NCBI RefSeq assembly: GCF_018691265.1
Contig: NW_024881316.1
Location: forward strand, 9,794,819-9,858,818
Source of the DNA: Tyto alba
Lineage: Eukaryota; Chordata; Aves; Strigiformes; Tytonidae
Length of the DNA: 64,000 nt
Direction of reading: 5' to 3'
Part shown: positions 1-13,065 of the stretch, piece after piece
Layout of the letters: every line of letters starts with the position of its first letter
Numbering within the stretch: position 1 is the first letter of the stretch
Notes under the pieces: model-generated
What the model saw: the letters and a program-made list of their open reading frames with translations, nothing else
Told to the model about the DNA's origin: nothing
Databases searched by the model: none
Translations under genes and position numbers: made by a program

Positions 1-3000
1 TATTTTACTTCTGATGATGTTTTATTGGAAATTAAACTCTAAATGAGATCAAATTCAGAGTGAGTCATAACAAACCAGACTTGCTAGGTAGAGTCTATAA
101 TGTAGACACCTAACATTAGGTCTCAGCAACTAGAGATCTACATCTTAGCTACTTGTCTGGACTTCTTATAGTCTGTTGAGAGAAATAGGCATGGATGTAA
201 CTCCTTTCATCTTCAGAAAGAGGTAATAAAAGAGGTCAGATAATACTGCAGAAGTACCATCCTCAGGGGTCAGCATGAAAGTTGCTGAATTATTTTAGTT
301 TTGTACACTTTAAAAATACTTAGACCTTGCCCAAAGCCCACTGAAGTTAAGTGACAGTAGTAGATTTTCACCAGATATCTCAAGCTAATTAAAAACATGT
401 TGACCTCTTTTACTCAAGTAAATTCACTGACATATGCACGGTGCCTTTTTCAGTCCTCCAGGGCTTCTCCTGGAAGAAAAAAGTTATGTATCATAGCCTA
501 GTGCCTGTGCTCCCTCTTTCTAGACTGCAGTGCAGCCAAACTTAACTGCTGGAGAAAGCAGATCCTCTGCACCAGAAACTAAAACTCAGATCTTCTACTT
601 GTACAATTATTTCATAGGTAGGCACAACACAGAACAGAGATGCTTTGGTACAATTGTGTGGGAAGCTTGACTAATCCTTCCACTGGGCACAATTTATGCT
701 GTATTTTCATGTTCTTATTGATTTGCTGCTTCTCAGTTGTCCAAAAATGAGCTGAGTGATTCACAAAACCAAACAAAAACCTGATCAAAGATCATGTACA
801 TTGAATTGAAACACAACTATTGAGAACTAAAAAGAAAGTCATGGGTGATAGCACTAAGGCCTCACAACTTTTTTGTTTGGTTGTACGATCCTATAAACAC
901 AAAATCCACCCACAATGTTCTTTTACTTCTGTTGTACAGAGATGATCATCTTTTGTACCAAAAGACAGTACTGGGTAGTAGTGAAAAAGTGAGCCAAGAG
1001 ATCAGAAAACAAAAATTCTTCTTTCTGCCCCTGGAAATCAGAGAGTATTATGACATTTCAGAGAAATACTGTGATGCTTGCTTCATTTAAGATGTAAAGA
1101 ACTTAAAGAGACTCTGCTTCAAACTAGATATTGTCCAGGGTCATGTCCAAAGTAATCAGTGATAATAGATACTTTGAGGAGCATGAAATAAGACCCTGCA
1201 TAGACGTACAGCAACTTTTACAGAAACATGCACACATAGCTACAAGTGCCTTACACTCTTTTTTTGATTATTCTCTACAGAAAGAATCCATTCTGCTATT
1301 TCAGCTTCACTCTGTTATCAATTATAAATGTTTTACAGCTCAAGCACAAGATCAGTCAACCAAGGAGCTTAGTAAATGTGTTATTTATACAGTTATTTGT
1401 TAAAATGAGCTTCATTGCATTACAGAATGTTAAGACAAATTGTTGTGCCCTTTAGATTCATTATAGATGACAAAATACTAAATAAATCTTAAATAGGTAT
1501 TCACCTTTCATCACACAGGAACATAAATGGTTAGATCTTATCAACAGGGGAGTCTTTTTAATCTTCTTCCTTTATTAACCACAGAAAAAAATGATTGTTG
1601 GTTTCCCTGCCTTTCTCTTTAAAAAGTCTGATAATCCTTGTTGAGGTGTTAAAGCAGATCTTCTTTCAAGTAAGGAGCAAATCAATCTCTACTGAAGGAA
1701 AGCCTAACTAGCTTTACTGACTCTGGCCTCCCCGGTACTATCTCACAGTGAGACATTAGTTAAGCGTCAAAGGCAAGCCAGCTTTTTATAAGGGTACTTT
1801 ATTGTACACGAGCAAGGAGTGCATTATCTTATCACCTGGTCTTGTAACTTCCTGCTTCATTGTGCTGCTGCAGATAAAAAAAAAAAAAAAGACTTAGGAC
1901 ATAAATGTCATCTTCTGTGTCATTAGCCTAAAATCTATTAGGATTTTATTAGAAAATAAGTACTAAGACAGTACAGCTACATTTCCTCCCTTATGCTGTG
2001 CTAAATTGGTTGTGAAAGTGATATATTATGATTCTTACACTGCATCCATTGCAAAATATGAAAGAGAAGCCCACATACTGTGTACATTAAATGGTAATGT
2101 TAAATTGGCAATGAAGCAATGAACATCTCCCTAAATCTCCAAGCAGGTTCTACAAATTTCCCTTTTGCAGGATACTGATAAATAAAGAAATTGTTTCCAT
2201 CTAGGACTAAGCATATGGTACTAGTAAACTTCCTTGTTGATATACCCAGGTCACAAGCTATTAACCTTTTTTTTAGAGACCAGTTTTTAATGAATAAGCA
2301 CCAAAAAAAGAAAGTGCTGCTGTATTTCTCTGCTTGGGGCAGGCAATTCCTTCATTATTAAAAGTCAGAAAAGTCTTCAAAAAGAAAATATATTTCTGAG
2401 CCAAGAATTTAGAGGCTATGAAATGTTATTAAGGTTTCTGCAAAAGAGAAAAGGTCTCAGTTCATTTGGGTTTTTAAAAAAAAAAAAACACATATTGGAA
2501 AGCAGAAGTCAAGAGGGATTCAATTTATTCCTGTGTAACTTGTCAGCACAAGGTTAAATAAAGAGGTAAGTTATGCATGGACTTCAGGCTATGTCCTTAG
2601 GGGTCAGTTTCGCCCAGAACAGAGTACATGAAGACACTGCAAAGGGTAGATCCAAAAAGCCAAAATGGTGCATCGGCAAGTAGCAGGCTTAAACCTCTCT
2701 TGGGAGCACTTTTCTCACAATACTTGGCAGTGCTGAATTTTCTGAATTTGTGAAAAGAACGTCTCTAATTCTTTTAAGATTAAATCAAACCAAAGTCCTG
2801 CCCTTCAGGACAACTGCCACCAGTCCCAGGCTTCACCCCCACAGCAACCCACAGAGATCCAGAGCCGTTCCCAGACACCGCTAACAAGACTCTCTCCTCC
2901 AACTTGAAATTATCCTGTTCTCCCAGCAGGACCCAGGTAGCCTTTGCAAAGAGCCCATTTCTAATTCTTCTGCTCTCACGGCTGTAGATGGTGATGATAG

Positions 3001-5174
3001 TCCATGAAGATTTCAGCCTGCACAAAAAAACACCGGCAGAAATTAAGGCTCTTCAGGCTGGAACCGCTGCTGCAGAATATAATCAACCCATCCAACACCA
3101 GCAGCTGCTTTCCAGCCTTTGGAGATTTGGGCATGTGACGCGAGACATAGATTTCAGAAATGTAAACAGCCTGTGGGTGGGAGCTGAACCAGCATGTTTT
3201 CAATCCAGTTTTAGCTCAGATTAAGCTGGGACTAAAATTCTTCTAGTTTGGGTGCCAGTTCAAGCCCACAACAGATCATGATCAAGTCCAGCAATCCCTT
3301 GAAGCATTTAACACTGAAAAATACTGCATTCAAAAATAGGAATGGGCACATGACAAAGGCAGAACTTCAGGGTGCAGTTCAGCCAGAGGGACAGTCCCTG
3401 CTCCCCCAGAAGCACAGGCACCCTTCGCACTTGCAGCACAGTGCTGCAGAGACCTCATGCTCCTCACATTTGGCTTGAGAAGACGGAGAGAAACTGCAGT
3501 GTTGTGTGGGTGCTGCTGTGCTGTGGAAGCTGAGCAGAAGACAGTGGAAAAAATAACCCCTCTGCTCTGTGCTTATATACCAAATATTCAGAAACTTGTA
3601 CACATTTATACTGTGATGTACCCTATGGGACTGCAAAGGTACAAAAGACACGTAAAGGTCTCTGCTGTAAAAAAAGATATTACTCCCTATTGTAAGAGAA
3701 GGGAGACTGAAAAAATATAGCTAGGTGAGCACAAAAAGTACCTGAATTAATAAGTACCCACTAACATCTGCCAAGCAGCATGGCCTTGTAACACAGTGCA
3801 GAAATAAGGGCTTTTCTTGCCCACACTGGGGGAATCCAGGGTCAGGGAGAATCAGAGGAGGGGTAGGAGCAGGAGAGACTCTATGTGATGCGGCCTTGTA
3901 TACCCTACAAGGTACAGACAGCCACCACGCTAAATAGCTCCCCAGCAGAGATGTCACTGTATGGTCAACTCAGTATTTTGAAGAGGTAACTATTTGCTGG
4001 TTCAGTCCCAAACTGGGTATAATGATTTCAAAGTGATGGTTTGATATCTGTCCCTGTCCCAGGAAAAAACAAAGCTTTGAACCAGTTAGTTACCTGCTCA
4101 GAGTTAGTTCTAAGCTTAGCTACCTGATTTTGAAGAAATGAGGGGATAAAATACACACATGTAAGGAAAATGACATCTATTTTGCTTCATAGTTAATAAA
4201 TTTTACCTGACTCTCCTTGTCCAGAGACGGAAAAAATAACTGGATCTTCAAAGGTACTGGTGCTGCTGTCATTGTCAGAAAGGCTGTTTGTGAACACACT
4301 TCATCAAAGGACATTTCACCTCTGCATATGCACCCTTCACATTCTGCTGCCAAAGCAATGTCAGGCTGGGTCATATGTCTTCAAGGCAACTTTAACTTGG
4401 GCACCCTTCTTCAAAAGACATTCAAAATTATTTACATTTTTCCTCCTTAAATCAGCATTTTTGGTATCATTTGTGTCAGTGCCAAGTTCCCCTCATTCTT
4501 CACCTCTATTCTGGCCTGCCTTTCCCCTCCCTTGTGTGCTCCTGAATACCACTTGCATGCCAAGAAACCTGTATTGATGAATGCAAAGTTTGTTCAGTTT
4601 AGGAGATGAAACTATATTGTACAGCCTTCTATGTAACCTACACTAAAAAATCTATCTAGCGTTGGCTTAAATCTTTCATGAATAGGAGTAATTTTTCTGA
4701 ATAGGTTACTTTCTTTATGAAAGGCACATACCCCAAACTTGGACTTAAGCCATTTCTTTCTCATTACATTTCCTAACTCATACTACGCAGTTTATGCCAA
4801 GATGACAGAAAGTGACACACTGTGACCTCTATCCTGCCAGGAGGAGGCTGGGACACGATGCAGACTTTTGGATTTTGAACAAGCACTCAGGTACTGTGGT
4901 GATTATTTCACACTGAATACTGTTCTTTATTGCTGATATTCTTTCCCCTGATGGGTTAACTTTTTCCCATCCATGTGCCTCTTCCATCAAGGTAAATTAT
5001 TAAACAATTCATTTAGCTTATTTGAGGGATGTTTGTTTGTTTTGGGGTTGTTTTTTCCTTTCACAGAAATACATTTAATTTACCATGCATTAGAGTGTGC
5101 AGCAGAAATCACAGTGCAATTTCAGGAGAAATTATGGAGGGAGCAGGTAAGAACTGCACATTATTCATATCGCA
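1..5174. other. Non-genic AT-rich stretch
   Basis: I see no recognisable gene. Short reading frames occur on both strands (for example 845-1090 and 1131-1403 plus, 3379-3651 minus), but they overlap one another, show no known motif, and have no consistent splice-site framing. Simple A runs lie at 1876-1890 and 2476-2488. Confidence 0.6.
90..135. repeat. Possible ancient amniote repeat scrap (cacctaac type)
   Basis: The text around 'gacacctaacattaggtc' resembles the 'aggcacctaa' palindromic motif found in old, dispersed amniote repeats. It is too short and decayed to classify by eye. Confidence 0.2.
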
Positions 5175-5262
5175 CAGAACTTGATAATAAGTTATTATTC
5201 CTCACTCTCAGAGGGGCAAACTGAGGCACGAGAAGTGATTGCTGAGATATTCTGATGCTTCT
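5175..5262 (-). repeat. MIR-like (CORE-SINE) relic
   Basis: The stretch runs 'attattcctcactctcag', then 'caaactgaggcacgagaag'. This follows the MIR SINE in reverse orientation, where an ATTATCCCC segment leads into the conserved 'aaactgaggcac' block. Only part of the element is visible. MIR-type SINEs are old and sparse in birds, so a short diverged piece is what one would expect. Confidence 0.45.
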
Positions 5263-5589
5263 GCAGGCACAATGGTGTGAGTGTTTCCAATAAGGCTCAG
5301 CATACTGCCTTCACTTACATTTAATGCCAATGGCAAGCACACAACATGAGCACTAAAGTCCTTTCAGATGTTGATGACTCACAGTCTTTAAATACGTCAC
5401 ATGCCCGAACAAATCCACCTTCCCATAGAAGGCACCAAATGCCATTAGATGAAACAGATGTTCCTAGCCAACCTGACCATGACCGCAAAGTGACCCTCAT
5501 CTATTTTGGTTTTATCAAATCATCAAAGGCTCCTGCTCCTGCCAATGAGACTTGGGGCAGGCGATTCAAAGAGGTCATTATATAATGAC

Positions 5590-6080
5590 CAGCTGCATGA
5601 GCCAACTGAGGCAGAAAATACTGCCTCCAGGGGAGCTGGGCTGTTCCTGAGGGAAGAGGAGCCCATGGGAGCCAAGGGGAACACAGAATGGGCAGTGTCC
5701 TCTCCTACCTTAGTGCTGACCCATCATAACTGAGAAGAGAGAGACCAGTGGATGTGACAACCATCAACCAGCTGGTGACCATTGGACAAGGTGAATGAGT
5801 CAGACCTGGGCTCCATCCAGGAAGACCCTTTGGGAAGATCAGTAGGAGGCAGTGATGGGGACCTGACTGAAGCATAGGTCTGGGGTCCCTCCAGAAAGTA
5901 CCATCAGGAATCCAAGACAGAAGGAAACAGAGCAACCCTCAACATGTCTCAGCCAGGACTGGGGACCTGTTCTGAAATGGGGTTCTTTGTCCATAGGCAG
6001 GGGATGCATAGGTGGTGATGGAGACAGAGACATTTGGGTACCCTTACAGCCCTGGCAGTGTCCTTCCCCTTTCAAAGGTC
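5590..6080. other. Unclassified GC-richer block
   Basis: This block is clearly richer in G and C than its flanks and carries reading frames on both strands, none with a recognisable motif. Phrases such as 'ctgggctccatccagg' and 'tctggggtccctccag' recur loosely, which could mean an old retroelement LTR or a degenerate tandem. I cannot assign it to a family. Confidence 0.3.
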
Positions 6081-7892
6081 AGTAAATAACAAGGTTAGCC
6101 AGCCAGCTTTCAGGATGCTTTCTTAGTGTACATACACCAGAAGAGGCAATCACAAATACCTGGAGGGTAGCACTTTCAGTCCACCACATATCACATCATA
6201 CCAATTCACATACCAGACATCAACCACAGCTTCAAGAGAGATTAAGGCAAAGAAAGTTCACTCAGTCTTTGCAATTTTGTTCCAACAAAATCCTGGAGCC
6301 CCAAAAGCTAGCAATTTTACCGTAGACAACCCATAGCCCACTTACTAAGAAAAAATGCCAGAGTTGCAATCATGTAACTACTAATAATGTCAAAATGACA
6401 ACATGGAATACAGAGGAGTTTGTACTCCCAGATGCTTACTCAGTAACCTATCAGGAGCTTTACATATGAATTACATTGTGAAACAAAAGGTTAATAATGA
6501 ATAAAACTAGCTGATAAAGAAGTATTGTAGCAGTTTATTAGAAACGTGAACTGTGTCAAGCCCCTTACTGTCATCACAAATGGAATAATTTCTGTAGCTA
6601 TGAGAGAGCAATCAGAGCAGATGACTGTACAGAAAAGACTCTCTTTATGGAGTGTTCAGGCACTAAGAACCACTCAGCCAACAGCCCTTTTCTACTTGGG
6701 TGCCATTTCCAAGTGCTTTATATTTTGCTGTCAGAGACTTATACAATCAAAACCTAGAATTAAGATGATGGTGTCTGTTCTACATCAGGTAGGTACCTAA
6801 AGGTAGCTTTCAATCCTTATATTAAGCACATTCTTTTTCAAAATTTATTCCTCATCTAGTTTATCAAATATTCACCACAAACACCTCCAGTAGGGAGGAA
6901 AATGCTTTGATATCTCACATCTCTTGGTGCCTTTAAGAGTTTTATAGTACCATGATACCTCACAAATTCTGGTGTAAACAGGGACAGATTCCAACAAAGG
7001 CAAAACCAGCAATTTGTTTGGACAACAGACCTCTGAAAAGTGCAAATTTCCTATGAAATCAGGGGCTGATACTGTTACTGCAGAGGAAGGATGGGGCTTC
7101 CCAGTCAAGCCCATAACATCAACTCCCCGATCTCAGGTCTGTGTCTCCCCATGCTTCCTCACCCTGCCACCCCCATCACCTCAGCAGAAGCCACCTGTCC
7201 TACCAGGGGCCAAATCCTGCTCTTTTCAACACTGTCCAGAAGACAGAGGCAGGTTCTTGGAGAGAGAGGCAGGAGCCACTACACTGTGCTTGGTGGAAAT
7301 CTGCTGATGCAAAAACAGTTTTCAGCTATACCACGCTGCATGCTGCTGTAACCCCAGTAATAACTGACTTGGCAAATTTCTTTTCCAGACAATCTAGCTC
7401 AAAAATGGCAAACAGACTTTCTTTCTGTATTGTTTACCTGTTAGAGAGCAGGGAATAAATGAAGCATGCACATGCATGTGCACAACTTTTGTATATTGGG
7501 AAAGTTACCTGTCCTTCACTTTCTCATTTATTAAACTCTTATTTTGACAGGTTCTTGCACACATGCTTGGACAATTTTCAGAAGTATCATCAATCTAACT
7601 GCAGTTGAGTTGCTCTCTCATCCCCCTGTTCAGACTGTGACTGAACAGTTTCTTTTAATAAATGAGTGATATGGCTGGGTGTTATCAACCTACTGTAACA
7701 TTTAATAGATATTCATAACATATTAATCATGAGCCAGTTTACAAAGGATTCAATACTGAAGGGTGTGGAGAACACTCAACTCTCCCTGAAGTCAGTGAAA
7801 GCAGAAAGGTTGAGGTTTTTGTCCTCCCAGGTACTGCAGTACAAATGCCAGGTCTTCCTTCTGGACATTAAAAAAGTGAGCACAGTTTTTCT

Positions 7893-7932
7893 GAAGCACG
7901 TGCTTCATATAGCATATAGCATGTGCTATATG
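7893..7932. other. Two adjacent palindromes, the first centred on an E-box
   Basis: Positions 7893-7906 read gaagcacgtgcttc, a perfect 14-bp palindrome centred on CACGTG, the canonical E-box bound by bHLH factors. Seven bases later, 7913-7921 (catatagca) pairs with 7924-7932 (tgctatatg) around a 2-base spacer. Both are visible directly. Any regulatory role is inference. Confidence 0.4.
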
Positions 7933-9297
7933 GTCAGTTTGGTTTACGAGTACCCTGTTCCTTGTGGACTGAAAGATTTATTTTTGTTTTAAAAGCTGAT
8001 CTACGAAAAGAAGCATTCCACCAAATTTATGCCAGGTACAGAAGTCTGCCCTTAAACAGAACTCTCTGAATTTTCTCTGGCTGCTTTGAATCAGAGATGC
8101 TGCTTGGCATATAAACACCCATACAGAAAATAAAAATGTTGGCATTTGTTTCCAGGTGCAGAAGTCAGAAAAAAAATATGAATTAAAAATTAGCCAAGTA
8201 CATAAGAACAATAACACAGCTTCCTAAAATTTAGCAACCCATTATAGTGAAATATGGAATTACAATTAAGATTAATGGGAGTTAACTAGAATGAATTTCA
8301 ATCAGTTTTATTTTGAAAGTATGTGGGCTCCTGTTCATCATTTATGTGATATTATCAAATCTAATCTCATTATTGTTGCTTCTTCCCCATCACATCAACT
8401 ATAAAGCATGCACACAGAGAACACTGTGTTCCCACGAGCACAACGCACCCTTCTTGACTTCTTCCCACAAGAGCAAACACTAAAGAAAAAATGCCACAAT
8501 GCAGATGTTTGAATACAAAGTACCACATAACATACCAAATAAGTTAGTCTCTACCATGCTATTAAAATTATTAGGACAATTCTTTAATATGGGATTTTAA
8601 GAATAAAGTTCAAATTCCTAACCTATAATAAAAGGGAAACCAAATAACAATGTTTAAACCTAAGAAAATATTGTATTTATCTCTTTTTTTCTTTTTTCAC
8701 AACAGGGAGGTGGCACAGCTGAAATACACATCATTGTGTTAACTAAGTATACACCAATTTATCTGCTCTGTTTATAGACATATTTATGCAGTGCCTGGTG
8801 TTCAGTCACTTCTTGATACCAAGTAGTAATGTTAGATATTTCATGCCAGATTACAAAAAATGCCACCAAATTCTATACACCAGAGGAGATGATGTTCCTT
8901 TCAACCCATCAGCATCTCAGTTCTGTAGTTCATTTTCATCTTAAGAAAAGGATTTTCAGTACCACCTGCAGCCTTGTAGCTGGGGTCTGGTAATCTGCTT
9001 CTTCACTTTCAAACTGAAGAGGCTACAGGTAAAGTCTTATATCTCCATAGATTATGTTGAACAATAAGCATTGTATTTACTTTTTTCCTGAGAGGGAAGT
9101 CTTGACTAGTGAGCAGCTTCTTCATAAGCAGTACTGAAATTCATGGGGCTGAATATCAGAAAATCTAAGTGGTCTTCTGGTCACTTCATTCTCCTGAACA
9201 TTTATGCAAGAATTTAAACATTATAAAAAGTATATACTTTCTCTTACATCACCAGAGTTAGTGAAAAATCACTGGAAAACAGTACAGTCATTTTGGG

Positions 9298-9314
9298 TTT
9301 TTTTTTTTTTTTTT
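9298..9314. repeat. Poly-T tract (17 nt)
   Basis: Uninterrupted T run read directly. Confidence 0.95.
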
Positions 9315-10136
9315 CCCAGAAAGCAGAAAATTCAACCTTAAACTAGGTACAGGCCTAGGAATGGGATACTTGGGCAGCTGAAAGAGGTTCCACTATGACT
9401 CCTGACCAATGTGAATGGTAATATTCAAAACTATCTTCCTTTTTGCTGCTTCTGTATTTATACTTTGTGCTCATTTGTTTGTAATGCCCTATGCTATAAT
9501 TGTTTTGCCTCTGTAGCCCATGATGAAATGTCCTATTAGATGATACTGTAGACTTGCAGAATATTTAACAGCCATGAAAAAAGCTGTTTTTCACGCTCTT
9601 CTGGCTTCTATATGTTAATGTCTCCTTGTCTCTTTCAACATAAGCTAGGTTACTTTAGGGGTTCTTTACCTCTGAACATGCTTTTAAATCTCATTATGCA
9701 AATCCAGGATATGACACATAGGCAAAAAGAATATATTCATGTTATTAAATGAGAAATCTGAATTTTTTTCAAGAGTTAGATACACAGTAATAGAAATTAG
9801 AAATGTTAACTGTGAATCAATTTTCCAGCTGTCAGTTTAACAAACAATAATAAAAGTTTTTTAATCAATTCAGTTGGCTACCTGATGTTTCCTTCAACAA
9901 GAGGCATTCTTCACATGACAGGTTCATGGGAGAAGAGATGACAAAACCCATATACGTGGGCAGAATGCCTGTAACAGGAGACATCCTGCTAACAACAGCC
10001 GCCTGTAAGATCCCAGCTCTGATGCCCTGCAAGGGGGTCAAGCAACCAGTGGAAGGTGTCCAGTGCTGAGTGAGAAGAGGAAACGGGGAAGTATAGTTGC
10101 AGTGAGTAGAAAAAAGCAGACGGTGCCAGTAGGCTG

Positions 10137-10249
10137 TAGGATTGTTGATTTTGGTTTGTAATTACAACTGGCAATCATTTTGAACCACGGCTGCTTTTTT
10201 TTAATTATTCAGCTTTGATTGCAATTACAAGCCAAAATCAACAACCCTA
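10137..10249. mobile_element. MITE-like inverted repeat, possibly mariner-type
   Basis: Positions 10137-10167 are inverted-complementary to 10219-10249 at 28 of 31 positions, with a 51-base spacer. The outermost bases at each end read TA and the termini start GG and end CC, as in a short Tc1/mariner-type element flanked by its TA target site. There is no transposase frame. The RNA of either strand would fold into a long hairpin, so a microRNA-like precursor is an alternative. The arms are visible directly; the class is inferred. Confidence 0.5.
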
Positions 10250-10904
10250 ATAACAGAGCTCAGAGTCTTCTGATGAAACAGAAAAAAACCCTAATGTTTG
10301 GAACCTGACCTTACAACCCTGAAATTTAACAGGAAAACTTATTAACAAGAAACCCTTTTGGATTGTAGGTTGGATGCCAATGTATTCATAGCCTACAACT
10401 GAAAAGTAAGAAGGTTACAGTGAGGACAGTTGAAATTTTCTTTTGGAAGCTGAATTACAGTGAGAAAAGGCAACATTTACAAGGGGGCAACCAATTTCAT
10501 GCACCATTTTGCTGCAGAGTCTAGTTTAAGGCAACCGTGTGTCTCAAGATGAACCAAAGCCTGAGGTTTTCTAAAACAGTGAACATTTTTTAAAAGAGTA
10601 CAGCTGACTTCCAATTCATTGAGAACTGTCTCATATATACAATAAACTTTGCCAGACTTGTTAAGAATTTGGAAGTAGGGCAGGTGTATTTTGAACCTGC
10701 TAAGTTCATTCAGCACCGCAGGCTCACAAAGGACACAAAAAGCCTGTTTTGAGCTTGTGAGAAGTGATCACAAGCACATATTTGGGCACCTAAGTGAATA
10801 TGAAGTCCATTTAATCTTTTCCTGCTGAACAACTTGTGTTTCACTTCACAATAACTCTTGAGGATGAGCCTCATCTTGAAAGGAAAACAAAAATAGACTG
10901 AGCA

Positions 10905-12655
10905 AAAAGTTATAGAAAATCAGACTGGAAGTGACCTCAAGAGTACATCTAATTCTTTTCCCCACTGAACTACACCCAAGTCATGCCTGACATAGAAGTT
11001 CCTCAGCTGGAGATCCCACAACCTTTCACAGCTTGTGCTACAGTTTCCCTGTCTTTGCTCTCATTGCTCCAATTAAAGCCTGTTATTTCTTGTTCTATTA
11101 ATAGAATGCCAAGGGAACAGTTTCACTCCTCCTTTAAGTTGTGCAAAGACTGTTATATTTCCCACTAATATTCTCCTTTCTTTACTTAACCATCTTAATT
11201 TCTTAAGCCTTTCTTCATAAATCACATTTTCTACTCCTACAATTACTGTTTTCATCAATCTCTCCAGTTGAGCCAAGTATTTCTCAAAAGTTAGTTCTCA
11301 AAACTGGGCATAATATTCCAAACAAGCCTTTACCAAAACTTAATAGAAAGGGAGATGATATCACATACCCTACAGGTAATACTTTTCTGTCACTATCCTA
11401 TTAACTCACAACAAAATTACATTTTTAAATCCTGTTCAGTATATGATCCACTGTGACAGGACACCCAGCCTAACTTTTTATTCTCCAATGAGGAGAATAC
11501 TCAATTCTCCAACCTCTTATTCTCTCTCTGTGTTGATGTAAGAAAATTATTCCTGTCCAAGCCTAATATCTTTAAATTCTTCTTGTTGAACTGCATTGTG
11601 CTGCCTCAGACTGCATTTTTAACTTGTCAAACTCTTTCTGAAGTCTAATCTTGTCCTCCAGTATGCTCCTTAAATGTTGGTATCATCTGAAAGTTCATGA
11701 AAATACTGAAAAGTGATAGTGAGCTTTTGATAACTACTTTTTAAATATAGTTTTTCAAACAGTGTCACAGTAGTCTTATGACAAGTAAATCTATACAGTG
11801 CTTTCTTGGCTAGTTTATAAAACGTCATGAAAGATAATATGAGAATTTATCAGGAGAAGGCAGCATGTCATTGCCTGCTTCTTCCCTATCCATAAGGGCA
11901 GTTATTATTTAGTTCCAGAAAGAAATTAGATGACTGGCATAATTTGATCTTGGCAAATCTATAATGGCTGTTAACTCATTTCCTTATTATCTTACAGATG
12001 CTTGAAAATACTTTGAATATTTGTTGCAATATTATTCCAGAAATCAAAGCTAAGCAGACCACTTTATGATTCTTTGGTTCCTCATGTCACCCTTTTTCAA
12101 AAGCAAGACACTGTGGTATCTCTTTTACAGTCTTCTGGAAACCTATGCATCTTCCAAGAATTATCAAAGATAACCACTGGTAGCTCTAAGGTTGCTTCTG
12201 CCAGGCTTCACATTACAGTGAATTTCCTGAGACACGAAACTTGTTTTCATCCTGAAAACATCCAAGGGCTAAATATTCTCTAAATGGCCTAACTCCTTTC
12301 TTACAATTATCTTCCGAAGTTAGCTTTGTTAAATTTATGAGCACAGCTGACTACTTTAGTGAAGACTAACACAAAAAAAAAAAAAAAAAAAAAGCCACTA
12401 AACACATCAACCATCTCAACCTCATCTTTTGGCAGCTTATTTTATTGTTCTTTTAACAGTGAATCCAGTTATCTCCTTGGTCTTTCTCTTCCTTTTACCA
12501 TACTTATGGAAAGTTCCCTTGCCAGCAGTTCTGTCTCTTTCTACTTTCACATGGTGACCGTTGAGAATGTGATAACTCAAGCATTAATTCAAACAGCTGG
12601 TGTAAGAAGTACAAGGTATGTTGTGGTACTGTCAGGTGCAGATCCGGTCAGCTGA
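10905..12655 (-). mobile_element. Ancient, heavily decayed CR1 LINE (long relic)
   Basis: Read on the plus strand, this is a reversed CR1 in the expected order from 3' end towards 5'. A 'gactggaagtgacctcaag' start near 10920 matches the CR1 3' segment, a 'gagatcccacaacc' block follows near 11012, and 'tgatccactgtgacagg' near 11444 comes next. Then come 'tggtatcatctgaaagttca' near 11677, an 'aaatctataatggctgtta' segment near 11956, and 'cagtcttctggaaacc' near 12129. These correspond to successive parts of the CR1 reverse-transcriptase region and 3' UTR. Many indels and stops leave no usable frame. It resembles the older CR1 types shared with turtles and crocodilians rather than the younger CR1 at 41.6-44.4 kb. 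The 5' limit is uncertain because homology fades after about 12.5 kb. Confidence 0.7.
12373..12393. repeat. Poly-A tract (21 nt)
   Basis: Uninterrupted A run inside the ancient CR1 relic. It probably expanded after insertion, since it does not sit at the element's 3' end. Confidence 0.95.
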
Positions 12656-13065
12656 AGCAAGTAGCTAGAGAGCAGTCTGCCTTGCAGCAACCACTGGCAT
12701 TTAGTGCTGCGTAGTGGAGCTGGTGGTTGTAAGCGTTCACAAGTGGAACGAGAGCTGGCACCACGTCACATGTCAAGAAGAGACACTGTCAAAATGGTCA
12801 GAAGAGCAGACAGCACTCTAATGTAGAGCACCATCTCCCTCCTTCTCCTCTTGTCGGGGTCGAATGGAAGACTGAAAAGTGGGATAACTATGCATTTGGT
12901 GGACTTAGTGCACCTTGTGAGACATCCCACCCTGACGTGCCCACCTGCAGCTGCCCTTGTCGCGCCTGGTGATGAATGCAGGCACTGTTAGCCGCCTGCT
13001 GCCCTAAGCCCCAGGCAGACTGAGAGGTGGACCAACTGGCTCCATTTCTCTCTGTTTTCTTGTCA
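12656..13065. other. Unclassified GC-richer block beside the ancient CR1
   Basis: Sequence composition changes sharply here, with several CpG dinucleotides (for example around 12840-12860 and 12955-12965). It contains no frame with a recognisable motif. It could be more 5' CR1 sequence, another retroelement, or unique sequence. Confidence 0.3.

Larger units (their letters stand above)
6081..10136. other. Non-genic stretch
   Basis: No gene is recognisable. A 16-bp perfect palindrome (tgcacatgcatgtgca) lies at 7467-7482, and two further palindromes lie at 7893-7932. The rest is AT-rich sequence with short chance reading frames. Confidence 0.55.
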
